64,000 nt of DNA from Lophium mytilinum (taxonomy: Eukaryota; Ascomycota; Dothideomycetes; Mytilinidiales; Mytilinidiaceae), in assembly GCA_010093605.1 (NCBI GenBank), contig MU004186.1:699765-763764 (forward strand), in the 5' to 3' direction. The position numbers were made by a program, and so were the translations under genes. How positions within the stretch are numbered: position 1 is the stretch's first letter; every line of letters begins with the position of its first letter. The notes below the pieces were generated by a model. The model saw only the letters and a list, made by a program, of their open reading frames with translations, was not told the DNA's origin and searched no databases. This document shows, in pieces, positions 32,432 through 43,300 of the stretch.

Positions 32432-35088
32432 TCAAGTTTTGCTGCCAGTGTTAGGTCGGCGGCGTTTTGGGGTCGGAGTGCTGGGCTCTCCGTTCTTAGC
32501 CTTCGCAGATCGCTTCTTAGAAGCGTTTGACCTAGCTGACGGTATATCTGGCTCCTGGCCTTCAGGCTCCTGGTCTTTTGGCTGTGCAATGATACCCTTC
32601 CCACCCAGTGAATTGCTGGCATGGTACCAGTCATGGTTTCCAGGAAATCGCCCGCCCCAATCCTGTGTTCGGATATCAAGCTTGCCTCCCTGAGCTGAGT
32701 GTATGTTAGTTGAAGTTACGCAAAGGTTCAGATTGGCTCAAACTTACTCCATTTCGGTGGACCAGCACTGGGAGCAGATATGTTAGGATCAGCTACCGGC
32801 CAGGCACCCTTTGGAGGCAGTCCGTAGAAAGCGCCGCTCTCAGCCCTCGATATCATCGGGAAATATGCTTTCGTTGGATCGAGATCTTTGAAGAGAGCAG
32901 ATCGATCGCGCAGGGAACGTGCCTGTTTGATGCAGCCACATGTATCTGTACTTAGTTAGTTATCCTGCCGTGATAGAACTTGCTGACAAATTAGAGAGAA
33001 GGTTTCCAAAAGTCGCAATTATGAATAACATTACCTTCTTTGAACAGGAGGCTCGCCCGCGTGTGTGCGCATGTTTCTGCTCGATGGAGAACGACTTGCA
33101 ACATCTTCTGCGTGCGATCAGCCACCGCATTCCGCTCCGCACAGGTCCATGTCACGAGCAACTCGCCGTCTTTGCTAGTTCTCGATACCTCCACTGCCCG
33201 GGGCATCTGTGAGATCCGGATCGAGACGATACTTCCAAGACATGCTTTTAGCTCGCCCAAAGAGACATCGCCTATGTCTCGAGCCTCGAACACGTCCATC
33301 ACTTTGTGACAGAGAGACGCAACGGCGTGGTCGCACAGAAAGAGGCCTGCAGCTTTCCCCTTGAGAAGGCCTTCCATCTCCTCCTTTCCAAAATCGCACA
33401 TGTTTTGTTCATGTGCTCCTTCATAGGTCAGCCACTTGTCGTCGATCTTCAATTCTTTGCTTGATCGCGTATAGACAGCATCAATCCTTAGATTCTCGGT
33501 ATGGACAAAGCTGATGCCCATATCTGCGGTGACAGGGTGGGATGCAAGGCAAGCTTTGAGACACCTCGATATATGCTCGAAGAAGCAAGTCGACGGCAAC
33601 ACAGTCTTCTTCGCTTGAAGAAACAGATGATGACGCTCGCGTTCCGGCGTACGGCAAAGGCTGTACTTGGTGAACATGTCCCAAAGTTGTTTTGAGAGCA
33701 GGACCGGTTCGCGCTTTAGGCATTCGCGAATAATATGGGCATCCTGCTCACGTTAGTAAGAAATTTTGAAATAGATACATAAACTTACATGTGTTCCTCC
33801 GCTTGAGAAATAGTAGAATGGACGAAGATTGTCTCCATTTCCGTGATTACTCCCAATCAGATATGCCCAGATCTTCTTAACGGCAGACTCTGGGACGAAT
33901 TGGTCGGCCTCACTAACGTCTGCAGAGGATTGCAGTTCTTCTCGCAACATGCGGGTGTACTTTGCGACAAGAGAAGTCTCAGAGGAGTCGTTGTCGGTGC
34001 TCAATGCCTCTCCCCAAATTCCAGCCAGTTTGCGGGCTTCATCTCTGGCATTGGCCAGGTTGGCTCTATCACGGCCTGTTGTACCGTTTAGGAAGTTGTA
34101 CCCAAACCGAAACTTCTTTCCGCTGGCACTCGGATTCAAAAGCAAGAGACCTTTCAGGTATGTCTTATTTTCGAATTTCGGATCCAGTATGAGATCTCCA
34201 TGGGAGGTCCGGATCTTCTCCGAGGGCGGACTCACGTCAATGGTGACCGTCAGCCAGTCTCTGAACGCTTGCAGAGAAACTTTGACACTGTTTCGTTTTT
34301 CTCCACTCGAAGTTCTGCCGATGCGACTAGCACCAATAGTGACTGCTACGTCCTCCCAAATGTGGCTTTTGAGTTCTCGTGGCTGTCCTTTACTGATGCG
34401 CTCTTTCTCCGCCGACTTTTCTCGTCTGATGGTAATGTCCTTGGCCCTCCTGAGCTGACAGTGAAGGGTTTTATCCCGAGCACTGAATAGGAAAGTCCAC
34501 ATGTACTTTGAGGCTCCGAGTTGAACGGCATGATTTAGAGGGGATCTCTTCAAGACCAACGCCGCGATTTTCATTCCTTCGCCAAACTGACCAGCCTGGT
34601 TGTTGTCCGTTGCTTTTGTGGTTCCGCCCAAGCCAAGGTGTTGAAGTTGAAGGGAGGCTTTGAAATTGACCAACTTCAAAACACCGACCTCATCTTTGTC
34701 CCATCTGAACCTGATATAGCCCATCAACATGTTGTCACTAGGATGACGAGCTTCGATGACAATGGCGCGGCTAGTTTCCTTGTAGGTTGTCTTGAAATCC
34801 CGAACATCATGGACTATATCACTGAGGAACTTTTTGACGATCCCATCTCGCCTTTCTCTTGTTAGCCATGCGCAAGATGTTAGACGAAGAGAGCTCTTAC
34901 CAATTTTGATAGAACTCACGAAACGCTTCTTTGCCTCCCCAGTTTGGTTGGTACGTGGTCTTGATATTGAGCGCTTTCGTCGTGCTCTGCCCCACTCCTT
35001 CGAGATCGTCTTCCCCAGATTCTTCTCCGCCGGAGTGCTCGTACTGTAAGTCTTCATCCACCGCGCCGACGCCCTCGGAATCCGACAT
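32432..35088 (-). CDS. GHKL-ATPase-like protein, paralogue A
   Basis: Predicted 806-residue protein of unknown function. Exons in coding order 35088-34901, 34851-33789, 33743-33035, 32945-32748 and 32694-32432. An acidic N-terminus leads to GKEAFREFYQNWRDGI, whose Glu58, Asn62 and Asp65 fit the GHKL N-box (ExxxNxxD, as in Hsp90/MORC/GyrB). LGLGGTTKA and GQFGEGMKIAAL (residues ~136-160) fit the ATP-lid and G2 box. The usual DxGxG of the G1 box is replaced by VNFKASL. A transducer-like region (IWEDVAVTIG, YLKGLLLLNPS, FRFGYNFLNG) follows. The C-terminal part has TCGCIKQARSL, FPMISRAESGAFYGLPP, WGGRFPGNHDW and a basic tail (TPKRRRPN) like a nuclear signal. The splice choices are supported by the parallel structure of the neighbouring paralogue. 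Catalytic activity is unproven. Confidence 0.85.
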
Positions 35089-36156
35089 TGCGAGGGGCGT
35101 GTTGAGTTGTCGCAGGGAAAGTATAGCGTTGTTGTTCTTGTTGAAGAAGAGAAGAAGGCTAAAGCGAAGGTAAGAGAAGAAGCGGGTGGCACGAGCATAA
35201 AAGTGAAGTGAAAAGCAGCGGCAAGTGAAGATTGAAAGGCGGTGAGACTTCGATTGGACTAAAGGTCTAAATGAGAGAGGTACCGACTTAGCGAGACATG
35301 TTGAGACTTTCGCAAGGCATCCATTCGTTGGATACTAGCGACAAGACTTCAGCTAAGTGCCGCTCTTGGTGGCCTGCACATGCGTGCAAAGGACATACAA
35401 ACTTCGCCACTTCTAGGGTCGAGATTAGCGCTATTGTGAGTGAGGTAGACAAGATGACAGCTCTTATAAGATAGTACCTACCACGCAAAATACTTTCTGT
35501 ACCAAGATAGAAGCACTAACCTCTGCTTTGATGAGAAAATCTGTCTGAAAGTCATACCTGCCAGTCTCAAATCCAACACAGCTCTGTTATGGTTACACTC
35601 GGCGCCGAAGGCTGTGCTCCGAACTATGCCTCATCACTCTGGTGATACTCCATGAATTGACTAGTCACTTCACATTGCTTCTCTTCTTCCTTCGTAGTAT
35701 CTCCTCAAAGTCCTAAGCACTTCTGTGGGCGGACGCGAGTGTTCTAATCGATCATGATTCGCAAGATGACGAGGCCCTTGGAGCACAAGCAGAACGCTCA
35801 CGCTGACTATGTTCTACTCGTATTTGAGTCGAATGAGAAATGGAAGATTGAGATGATTTCTTGTTAAGCTATGCTCAGCACCATCCATGGTCTTCGGTGG
35901 CGTCCACTTACTATGCATCCTAACACCAAGGGGAGATGCTACATACCAAAATTACCCTAACAGCAAGTCGTGGCTCAAAGACCTCTAAACAACCTCCTCA
36001 AAAGAAATCACTCAAAGGTGTGAATCGAGGAAAGCGAAAGATCCACTATCGTGATATGCGCATCATATTACTCAATCCAATTACAACCTGACACCATGTG
36101 CTATCACAATGAATCCATCCCCATCACACAACTTTCAAAATCATCCCGAAAATGGA
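35089..36156. other. Spacer between the two GHKL-like paralogues
   Basis: About 1.07 kb holding the promoter of paralogue A and the 3' end of paralogue B. No coding region is supported; short frames show no similarity to the flanking genes. Confidence 0.5.
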
Positions 36157-39100
36157 CTACCTGCCGAATCTTGGCAATTGGCGGAAGCGCTTAGTCGGCG
36201 AATACCCTCCGTCCTCAGTCGCCCCATCATGGCTGGATACGCTCTCACAGTAAGCGCGCTTGCTGTGGGGAGAAGGCGTACAAGCAGACTGGGTAACGCT
36301 AGGTCTAATTCGAATTGGGTTGTTCTCGCTGGTCCCTAGACCCGAATTCTGAACTGGACCTTGATCTCGAAGCTGTGGCCTTTCTCGAGGCCTCGGCGTC
36401 GAGCCGTAAAGACTATCATGACTTGCAGCCCTGTCTTCATGTGCACTGCCATTGACACCTACAGCAGCAAGGCGGTTCGCTATGGTAGGTTTGGCTATCA
36501 CGGTAGCTGGAGCTTTGGTGGTGGTGAAGGTGGTAGGCTTTGAAGAGCGGGATTCTCGAAGCTCCTTCAGTTTTTCATTGCGAGCTGAAAGGGTGAGCAT
36601 GCAGTGCTCCATCTCTTGCAAGGCAATAGCGGCGGATTTGGCGGTGACCTGGTAGTCACTATCGGCGGGTGTCTCAACTTCAGTGACTGGCGCCTGGGAA
36701 CGTGCAAAAAAGCCTCTTTGGCCGTTGCCGTTAATCGCGCGAAACCAGTCGTGGTCACCAGGGAAGGCGCCCCAGCCAAGGTCCTTGCGATCAATTTGTG
36801 TGTCAAACAAAATTCCTAGGTGATGTTAGTGGCATTACAAGTGGCCAAGATGACTTTGCATAAAACAATGGAACTACAAACTTACTCCATGTTGCATCAG
36901 TGTTCATAAATTTGAAAGCTTCTTGTGCTTTCGTATTGTAGTCTCTGAGCTGACTCAGGACGTCATCGATATCCGAAACATCTTTATCGGGAGTTACTCT
37001 AACTGGAGGAGAGGGCGGAGTACGTTCAAGTGTTGCTGACTCCGGGGACGAGTGTCTAGTTGACGCACGACTTGAAATATGGGGACCCTCGATTGGAGTT
37101 TGCGAGCCTGGAGAGAAAGGATCGGACATGTCGACATCAGAGTCGGATGATGAATCTCCGGATGATATATCGACGATGTCATAATCTAAAGGCTCAACCT
37201 TCAGACCTGCAGCTTCTGTTTCTTCAGCATTGAGGGGCCGTTTACCCGGGGGAGGAACGGCGTAAAATGAGCCATGCTCGGTCGTACAGATCATGGGGAA
37301 GTAGAAATGATCTGCGCTAAGATTTTCGAACACCGCTTTCCGACATGTAGGAGGGATTATCTGCCTGGGACAGTCGCAGGGCTCTATGCACTATTAGAAC
37401 TGGGCGCATTTTCTCCTTGGAGACAAATCATGCATGATGACACAGGGAAGAGACTCAAGGTTCGCTTACCTTCAGATCCCCTATACAAAGATATCTTCCG
37501 CTTATCTCTACATGTATCCGTACGATGAAGAATGACTAATTTCTGCTGATTGGAATGACCTGGTATCATAGCTAGCGGTCCAGACGATTTCCATTTGACC
37601 ATCAAAGCTTGAGGTTTGACACTCAGCGTCACTGCGCGAACCATCTGGGGGATCCGAATGGAACTAATGCTTTCTAGACGAATCTTGAGTTCCTTGACGG
37701 AAGTGCTGTGAGTGTCTTCGGCGGACAGCTCGTCTATCATAATCCTGAACAGGGAGGCAGCTGCATGGTCGCAGAGGAAGAGGTCGTGGAGAAGATACAA
37801 CTTGGTGTCATCTTGGTTCAAAACGCACGATGTATGCTCATGGGCTCCATCGAATGTTAGCCATTTGTCATTTATTTTCCACTCTTTTCCTTCTCTCTCT
37901 TTCCCTGCTCTCTCTTTTCCTTCTCTCAAGTAGATGACGTCGAGGCCTAGATCTCCCGTGTTTACAAATTTAAACTTCATGTCGCTAGTAGCTGGGTCGG
38001 AGTGGAGGCAAGCTGCAAGAGTTTGCAGCATGTGCTTTGCGAAACAAGTGGCGTTCGAAAGATCGGAGAGGGCCGCTTTGTGGAATCTGTGGTAGCGCTC
38101 CTCATCTGGCGTGCGGCACAGTTTGTGATGGCGGAACATATCCCACAGACGCTTTCCAACGTTGACCGGCTCGAGCTTCAGGCAATCTCGAATTATGCTA
38201 GCCGCCTATACACGAGTCAGCTGAGCAAAGTCCACGGTCAATCATTTTACAGCACTAACGTCGGAGCTGCTATCAGCTTGATTGTAGTAGAACGGAGCTT
38301 TTCCATTTCGATAATTGACTGGACTGAGCTTGTATGTCCACACTTTCTTGACTGTGGACCGTGAGGCATAGCTGTCAGCGTCGTGAACATCCGCATAGCG
38401 TTTGCATCCGCTAAACGACTCTTCTAAAAGCTGCGTGTATTTCGCAACAAGCGAAGTTTCAGTGAGGATGTCTCCGTCAGCGCTCAGCGCCTCTCCCCAG
38501 ATTCCTGCAATTATACTAGCCTCTTCGTGTGCAAACGTCATGCTGGCTCTGTCCAGACTCGTCTCACCGTTCCGGAAGTTGTACCCGTATCTCAAGGGCT
38601 TCCCGCTAACGCTTGCGTTAGGTAGTAGTAACCCCTTTAAGTAGGCCTTGTTCACGTATTCGAGAATCAGGTCGCCTTCCCGGGTTCGTATAATGTTTGT
38701 CGGGGGCGCTATGTCAATCGAAACTTCGAGCCAATTTTTGAAGTCGGAAAGATGGATCTTATCACTCTTCTTCTTCCTCTTATCCTGCTCGTCTTGCGTT
38801 CTTTCGCTGCGACCGCTCCCAATCAGCACGGCGACATCTTCCCAGATATTGGCCTTCAATCCTCGAGGCTTGCCTTCGTTCTTGCGATCCTCCTCTTTTG
38901 TTTTCAGTCTTCGTAAAGTGTCTTCTTTCTCTTTTGTTAGACTGCATGTTAATTCTACTTTGGAATTGAACTTAAAATTCCACTTGAAGCATGAACTGAG
39001 TATCCGAACAGTGTGGTTTTGGGGATATCTTCGCATTGCCAGAGCCGCAATCTTCATACCCTCACCATATTGACCGCTCTGTGTTCCGTCGTTATGGGCT

Positions 39101-39574
39101 TTTGTCGTCCCGCCTGTCTTCAAATGGTCCTTATGGAGAGAAGCGTTGAAGTTCACAATCTGCAGGGTGCCAAGTTCGTTCTTGTCCCACTTGAACTGGA
39201 TATATCCCATAAGGCATTTCGTGTGAGGGTTTATGGCCCTGATGATGATTTGAGTCTTCAGCGTCTGCTTCTCTGTACGGAAGTCAGACAGGTTAATGTT
39301 GAAACTACGCACGATGCCATCACGCCTGTCGATTGTTATGGTCTGATCTCCATGTGCGGTAAGTGACTGACCAGTTCTGATAGAACTCTCGGAAAGCTTC
39401 TTTGCCCTTCCAGGATTTCCGGTAGTCGTTTCCGTAGTTTAGACCCTTGGACGTCGATGTCCTGGAAACATCAAACCCATTTTCATCCACCAGAGCGAAG
39501 TCCTCGTTGTCGGAGGCAACTGAAGACTCAATGCCATCATAGAGTTCATCGAAAGCATCCGGGTTCTCTGCCAT
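36157..39574 (-). CDS. GHKL-ATPase-like protein, paralogue B
   Basis: Predicted 1053-residue protein. Exons in coding order 39574-39372, 39325-38260, 38205-37470, 37383-36886 and 36815-36157. Four introns fall at the same places in the protein as in paralogue A. N-box GKEAFREFYQNWRDGI (Glu63, Asn67, Asp70), GGTTKA and GQYGEGMKIAAL are kept; the G1 position reads VNFNASL. The transducer-like region has IWEDVAVLIG, YLKGLLLPNAS and LRYGYNFRNG. It shares with A the segments IRDCLKLEPV, LWDMF, CRTPDEERYHRF, DDKWLT-like NDKWLTFDGAHEH, LFLCDHAAASL and, near the C-terminus, WGAFPGDHDWFRAI. It differs by a longer acidic Ser/Asp stretch (SSGDSSSDSDVDMSDPFSP) and a Ser/Pro-rich basic tail (SPTKRFRQLPRFGR). 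Function is unknown; ATP binding is inferred. Confidence 0.85.
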
Positions 39575-40039
39575 ATGTACGAACCGTCCGTAGACAGTGA
39601 TTTAGATACTATATAGGAATACGACCGGCTTAGACAAACACTGGAAAAATCTTGTCAGCCGCTATGAAGGACTTAAAATACGTGATTCCCTCACCAATAC
39701 ACTACTGTCCTTGGAAGAAGTCCAGATCAAGGTCAATCAACGCGATATGTAGTGACAGTGCGACGCAGCCTTCAACAGGCGTACAACCTCTCCTCGGCGG
39801 GCCACAAGTATGAAGTTGAAAGGAGCAAGTTCTTCGGTTGAGGATCGTGATACAGCAGCCTTCACGAGTGGGTTCGGGCTCTGATGAAGCGACAGGTGAG
39901 TTTGAAATTAGGAGGGATTGGGCAGCAGGCAGAAGGGAAGTGAGATGACGGCTGAGGGGCATGACGGGCTACCTGCAGCTACCTACATACAATCACTCTG
40001 GTTGCTGTGCCGCATTAGGCGCTGTGACCTCTAAGCGCC

Positions 40040-40063
40040 CCCCTAACCCTAACCCTAACCCCT
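40040..40063. repeat. Interstitial telomere-type repeat, (CCCTAA)3
   Basis: CCCTAACCCTAACCCTAACC, flanked by extra C residues, equals three TTAGGG units on the minus strand. TTAGGG is the usual telomere repeat of filamentous ascomycetes. The block is internal, with ordinary genes on both sides. Confidence 0.85.
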
Positions 40064-40076
40064 CCGTTGGGCACTT

Positions 40077-40150
40077 CGCGTACAGTTGAGAATTTGGCGT
40101 ACAGTTGAGCATTTGGCTTACAGTTGAGCATTTGCGTACAGTTGGGCAAA
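40077..40150. repeat. Minisatellite, four copies of a ~19-bp unit
   Basis: The unit GGCGTACAGTTGAGCATTT recurs four times with small changes (GAGAATTT, GGCTTACAG, GTTGGGCA). It starts only about 15 bases after the telomere-like block. Such sub-repeats can mark the end of a DNA transposon, and the following sequence is ordinary A/C-rich DNA, but no inverted partner copy was seen within a few kilobases. Confidence 0.75.
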
Positions 40151-41135
40151 CGGTTAGAACGCGAAGTCGCGAAACCCCGTGACTACCACGTTATTGAATC
40201 AAATGGCCGCCCCATCCAATCAAATAGCCGCGTCATTCTGCTGTCTTATTCATCATGATCTCTCGAGCTTCTGCGTACTCCTCAAGATGGTTGAGAGCGC
40301 CATACCACGCCGCCCTCTGACACAATCTCTAGTCATGACAGAACCTATTCCGGCGGAAGCAAACATTCATGCAGCCACTTGTTTCATAGTAGATATCACC
40401 CGTCCGTCATTGGCTTCGACTGACGCAGGAGGCTGCGCGGATGCTGTAACTTTCCGCATCCCTGTCTGTCCGAGTCTCAGCCTTGGGACGTGCTGGCTGA
40501 GGGAGGTGATCATTGTTGCGCACACTGGCTTGGGCAATGACTGAATCTAAAGCAACTTTCGAATACGAACGATGTCGAGCTTGCAAATCGGGAATTATTC
40601 CGTCGTAGTTGGAGGAAGGAGACCTAGAGATGAAGTGTGAAGTTGGGACAGGACGTGCGCTGAACCCAAGCCCGTGACTTTATTGGGGGTTCGAAAACAC
40701 GAAGTGGGACAATCTATCCTAGACTTATCTTGGATCTCAGGAAACCTTCTCTCCATGTTCGTACTACTTTCATTAGGCATTCTCACTTCCTCTAGCATGT
40801 CAAAGTCACATGAGCCACGATATCTCACATTGGCGTCATCGTAGGTGTAGGCCATCTGACGTCCATAAAGCATCGGCAAAGACTAGCGAAATGATTTAAA
40901 GGTTTGCCATTCTACGCATTCTTCCACAGACCTTTTATAAAGGGTATATATAAAATCGTTTCAAGCAACAACGCACAAGAAAGAGAACCCACCTCCCAAT
41001 CTGCCCAAAAACCAAACTTGCAGCTCCATGAACCAGCCACGAGACCATATCAAAACCCCATATCAACCCCCAAACTCCTATCGCCGGGTATAATATCACC
41101 CTGCCCTCTCACACCACATCCCCGCCAGCCCCACA

Positions 41136-43300
41136 TCACCCCCCATAAGACCCCAGATTCCCCGTCACCGCCCTTGTCGCCAGAATCGTAATCCTCTTAT
41201 TATACAACTTCATCATATGGCACACCGGATCCCCAAACACAACCTGGCGCAGTGTCTGATCGTTAACCGTAACCGCCTCCACATCTTCCTGATCGCTGCT
41301 CCCTGGCCTCACCCTAAGCACCACAATCCGGCCAGCCGTAGAAAGAAAAGCCTCCGGGATCGTCCACGAGGGCGCAGGACCCGAGAAGGAGTTCGCCTTA
41401 CCGCCGAGCTGCAGCTGTGGCCTCTGTTTCTCCTTCCGCTTCGCGATCTTGCCCAGTCCGTTCGGCGTTAGTGCGATAGTGCTGACGTTCGCCATCTTCA
41501 GGTTGCCGATCTGGCTGACGCTGTTGCCGATACTGCAATTTGAGCCTGGCGCCGGGGTGGCGTAGAGCTTTAGTAGACTGCCGACTACATTTCTGTCCGC
41601 GCGGCACACAGGATCGCCCTCGTTGACGAAGCCGAAGAAGAGGCTCTTGGCGTGCCTCTTGCCCGGCGGCTTTTGGAGCGGGAGGAGGCTGACGGGTGGC
41701 GCGCCGAAGGTGATGCAGTGGACGCGTTTGAAGAAGCCGGTTAGGTAGGTGAGTTCAGAAGTGACGGTTTCGGAGAGCATGTGGGCGTATAGTAGCGCAG
41801 CAACGGCGCCTCCAGCAGAGTGGCCAGTGATGAGCAGAGAGGAGGCACTGCGTGAGGGATTCTCGGAGAGGAGGGTGCGGAGGCGGGCGGCTACGGGGGT
41901 AATCATTTGGCGGGCGACGTGGAGGAAGCCGCTGTGGCATTTGTTCCCGGGATCGTCCTGAAACTCCTTTTTAGCTTTGAAGTGGTGTTTGAGTGTATGA
42001 GGATAGGCAGCAAAGATTTGAAAATTGATAGTGTGCAAAGGCATCTTCAGACCCTTCTCGTATGTTTGATCGACAAAGTGATAAAAAAAATGAAAGTACA
42101 AAGCAGAATGCGAAGGTCTGAGAATCTAAAGCTTACCAAGAATCCAGTAGCCATCGAAGGCTCAGGTCGAAAATTGACAGCCCAATCCATGAACGTCTGG
42201 CTCCCTCTGATAGCGAAAACAACAGTGTTCATGTCATCGATAGGCAGGCTCTTCAGTACCATGGCTTTCGTGCCCTGCCGCCAATTGGCTTCGACGTGTG
42301 CCTCACGCTCCGATCCCGTCGGCCGTGAGTAAACATTCTCCGAGAACTGAGCCGCTAGACACAGGAGTGGGTAAGTTGGCATGTACCTAGAAACGCTTAG
42401 TAGCCATTACTGACAAAGATATGGAAATGTGCTTACACTTTGAGAGGTGGAAGATGCGGCGGCAACCTCGAGTTGGAATACAGCCAGACTTTAGAAAAGT
42501 AATTCGACCCAGAAACCTGACCCCGATTCGCAGTAGCACTTGGGTAGACATTGTGGATACCTCGAGTTTGCTCCGAAGGGAACGATGAGTCTGTAGGATA
42601 CTGCTCGTACACGACTACTTATCCATCAGCATACAGTTCCCATAGCGACTATCATGTGACAAGTCCACTTACTCAGCTCCTTCTCATCCCCACTAAAGCC
42701 CTCCCCATCAATCGACGTAATCACAGCATCGAACTTCGACGAAATAAGATCACACAGCGCGGCCCCTTGGTTCAGGTAGACAGTGCTCTTCGAGTGCAGA
42801 TTCCCTTGTAAATGACTAACAGAATTGGACGCCGCGTGCAGATTTCCTTGCAAATGACTAACAGAACTGGACGCCGCGTGCACGGGATGCTTGACGACGT
42901 TCAGCGACGATTTCCACTTGCTGTCCTTGTGCGGCAGCGTTGCTAGATGAGCTGTAGACTGATGGCTCGTCAGATACGGCCCGCTGTTCATCTGCGATGT
43001 CACCGGTCGCACGGGTAAGGAAGGCTGAGAAGGCTGCTGTTGCTGATACGGCTGCGTGTACGGCCTCGGACTCGCACTCCCTGACCAGCCCGAATATGGA
43101 GGCGTCGGTGCTGTTGCTTGATTCAAGACAAAAGCAGGAGTAGGTGGCATGAACACCGTGGATTGAGTTGACTGCACTGTTGCGCTTGATTGTGAAGGTT
43201 GGTACCCATTTGGCATTAGCATTGGCGCAGGCTGCGCAGGCTTTTTGGACCCATGCTTCTTCCGTCCCTTGAACTCTTTGCCTAGGAAATGGATCGGCAT
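41136..43300 (-). CDS. Class 3 lipase (alpha/beta hydrolase)
   Basis: Predicted 626-residue lipase. Exons in coding order 43300-42673, 42617-42437, 42386-42137 and 41957-41136; the third intron is long (179 bases). Residues 1-200 are low in complexity, rich in Pro, Gln and Ser, and contain a duplicated word (ASSSVSHLQGNLH / ASNSVSHLQGNLH). The lipase_3 domain has the oxyanion/strand motif TVVFAIRGSQTFMDW and the nucleophile elbow GHSAGG (Ser ~400). The acid is likely in NEGDPVCRAD and the base His in VCHMMKLYN near the C-terminus. There is no signal peptide, so an intracellular lipid hydrolase is likely, as for cytosolic plant-type or fungal lipase_3 proteins. Substrate is not predictable. 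Confidence 0.92.

Larger units (their letters stand above)
39575..41135. other. Gene-poor spacer with telomere-like and short tandem repeats
   Basis: About 1.56 kb upstream of paralogue B and 3' of the lipase. It contains the (CCCTAA)3 block and the minisatellite listed separately. TATATAAA near 40946 on the plus strand resembles a promoter, but the frame that follows (Pro/Ser/Thr-rich) has no recognised domain. Possible remnant of a mobile element; no transposase motif was found. Confidence 0.5.

Noticed and set aside
32317-32679. 120-codon minus-strand frame over the last exon of GHKL paralogue A
   Set aside because: It is in the wrong frame: the parallel FPGxHDW motif in paralogue B fixes the frame that ends at 32432.
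40179-40544. Plus-strand frame after the minisatellite, considered as transposase remnant
   Set aside because: No DDE, helix-turn-helix or other transposase motif, and no inverted partner for the terminal sub-repeats.
40595-40879. Minus-strand frame starting MPMLYG, like the MPMLYGEG word of HET-domain proteins
   Set aside because: Only six residues match; the rest has no HET motif, so it is probably chance.
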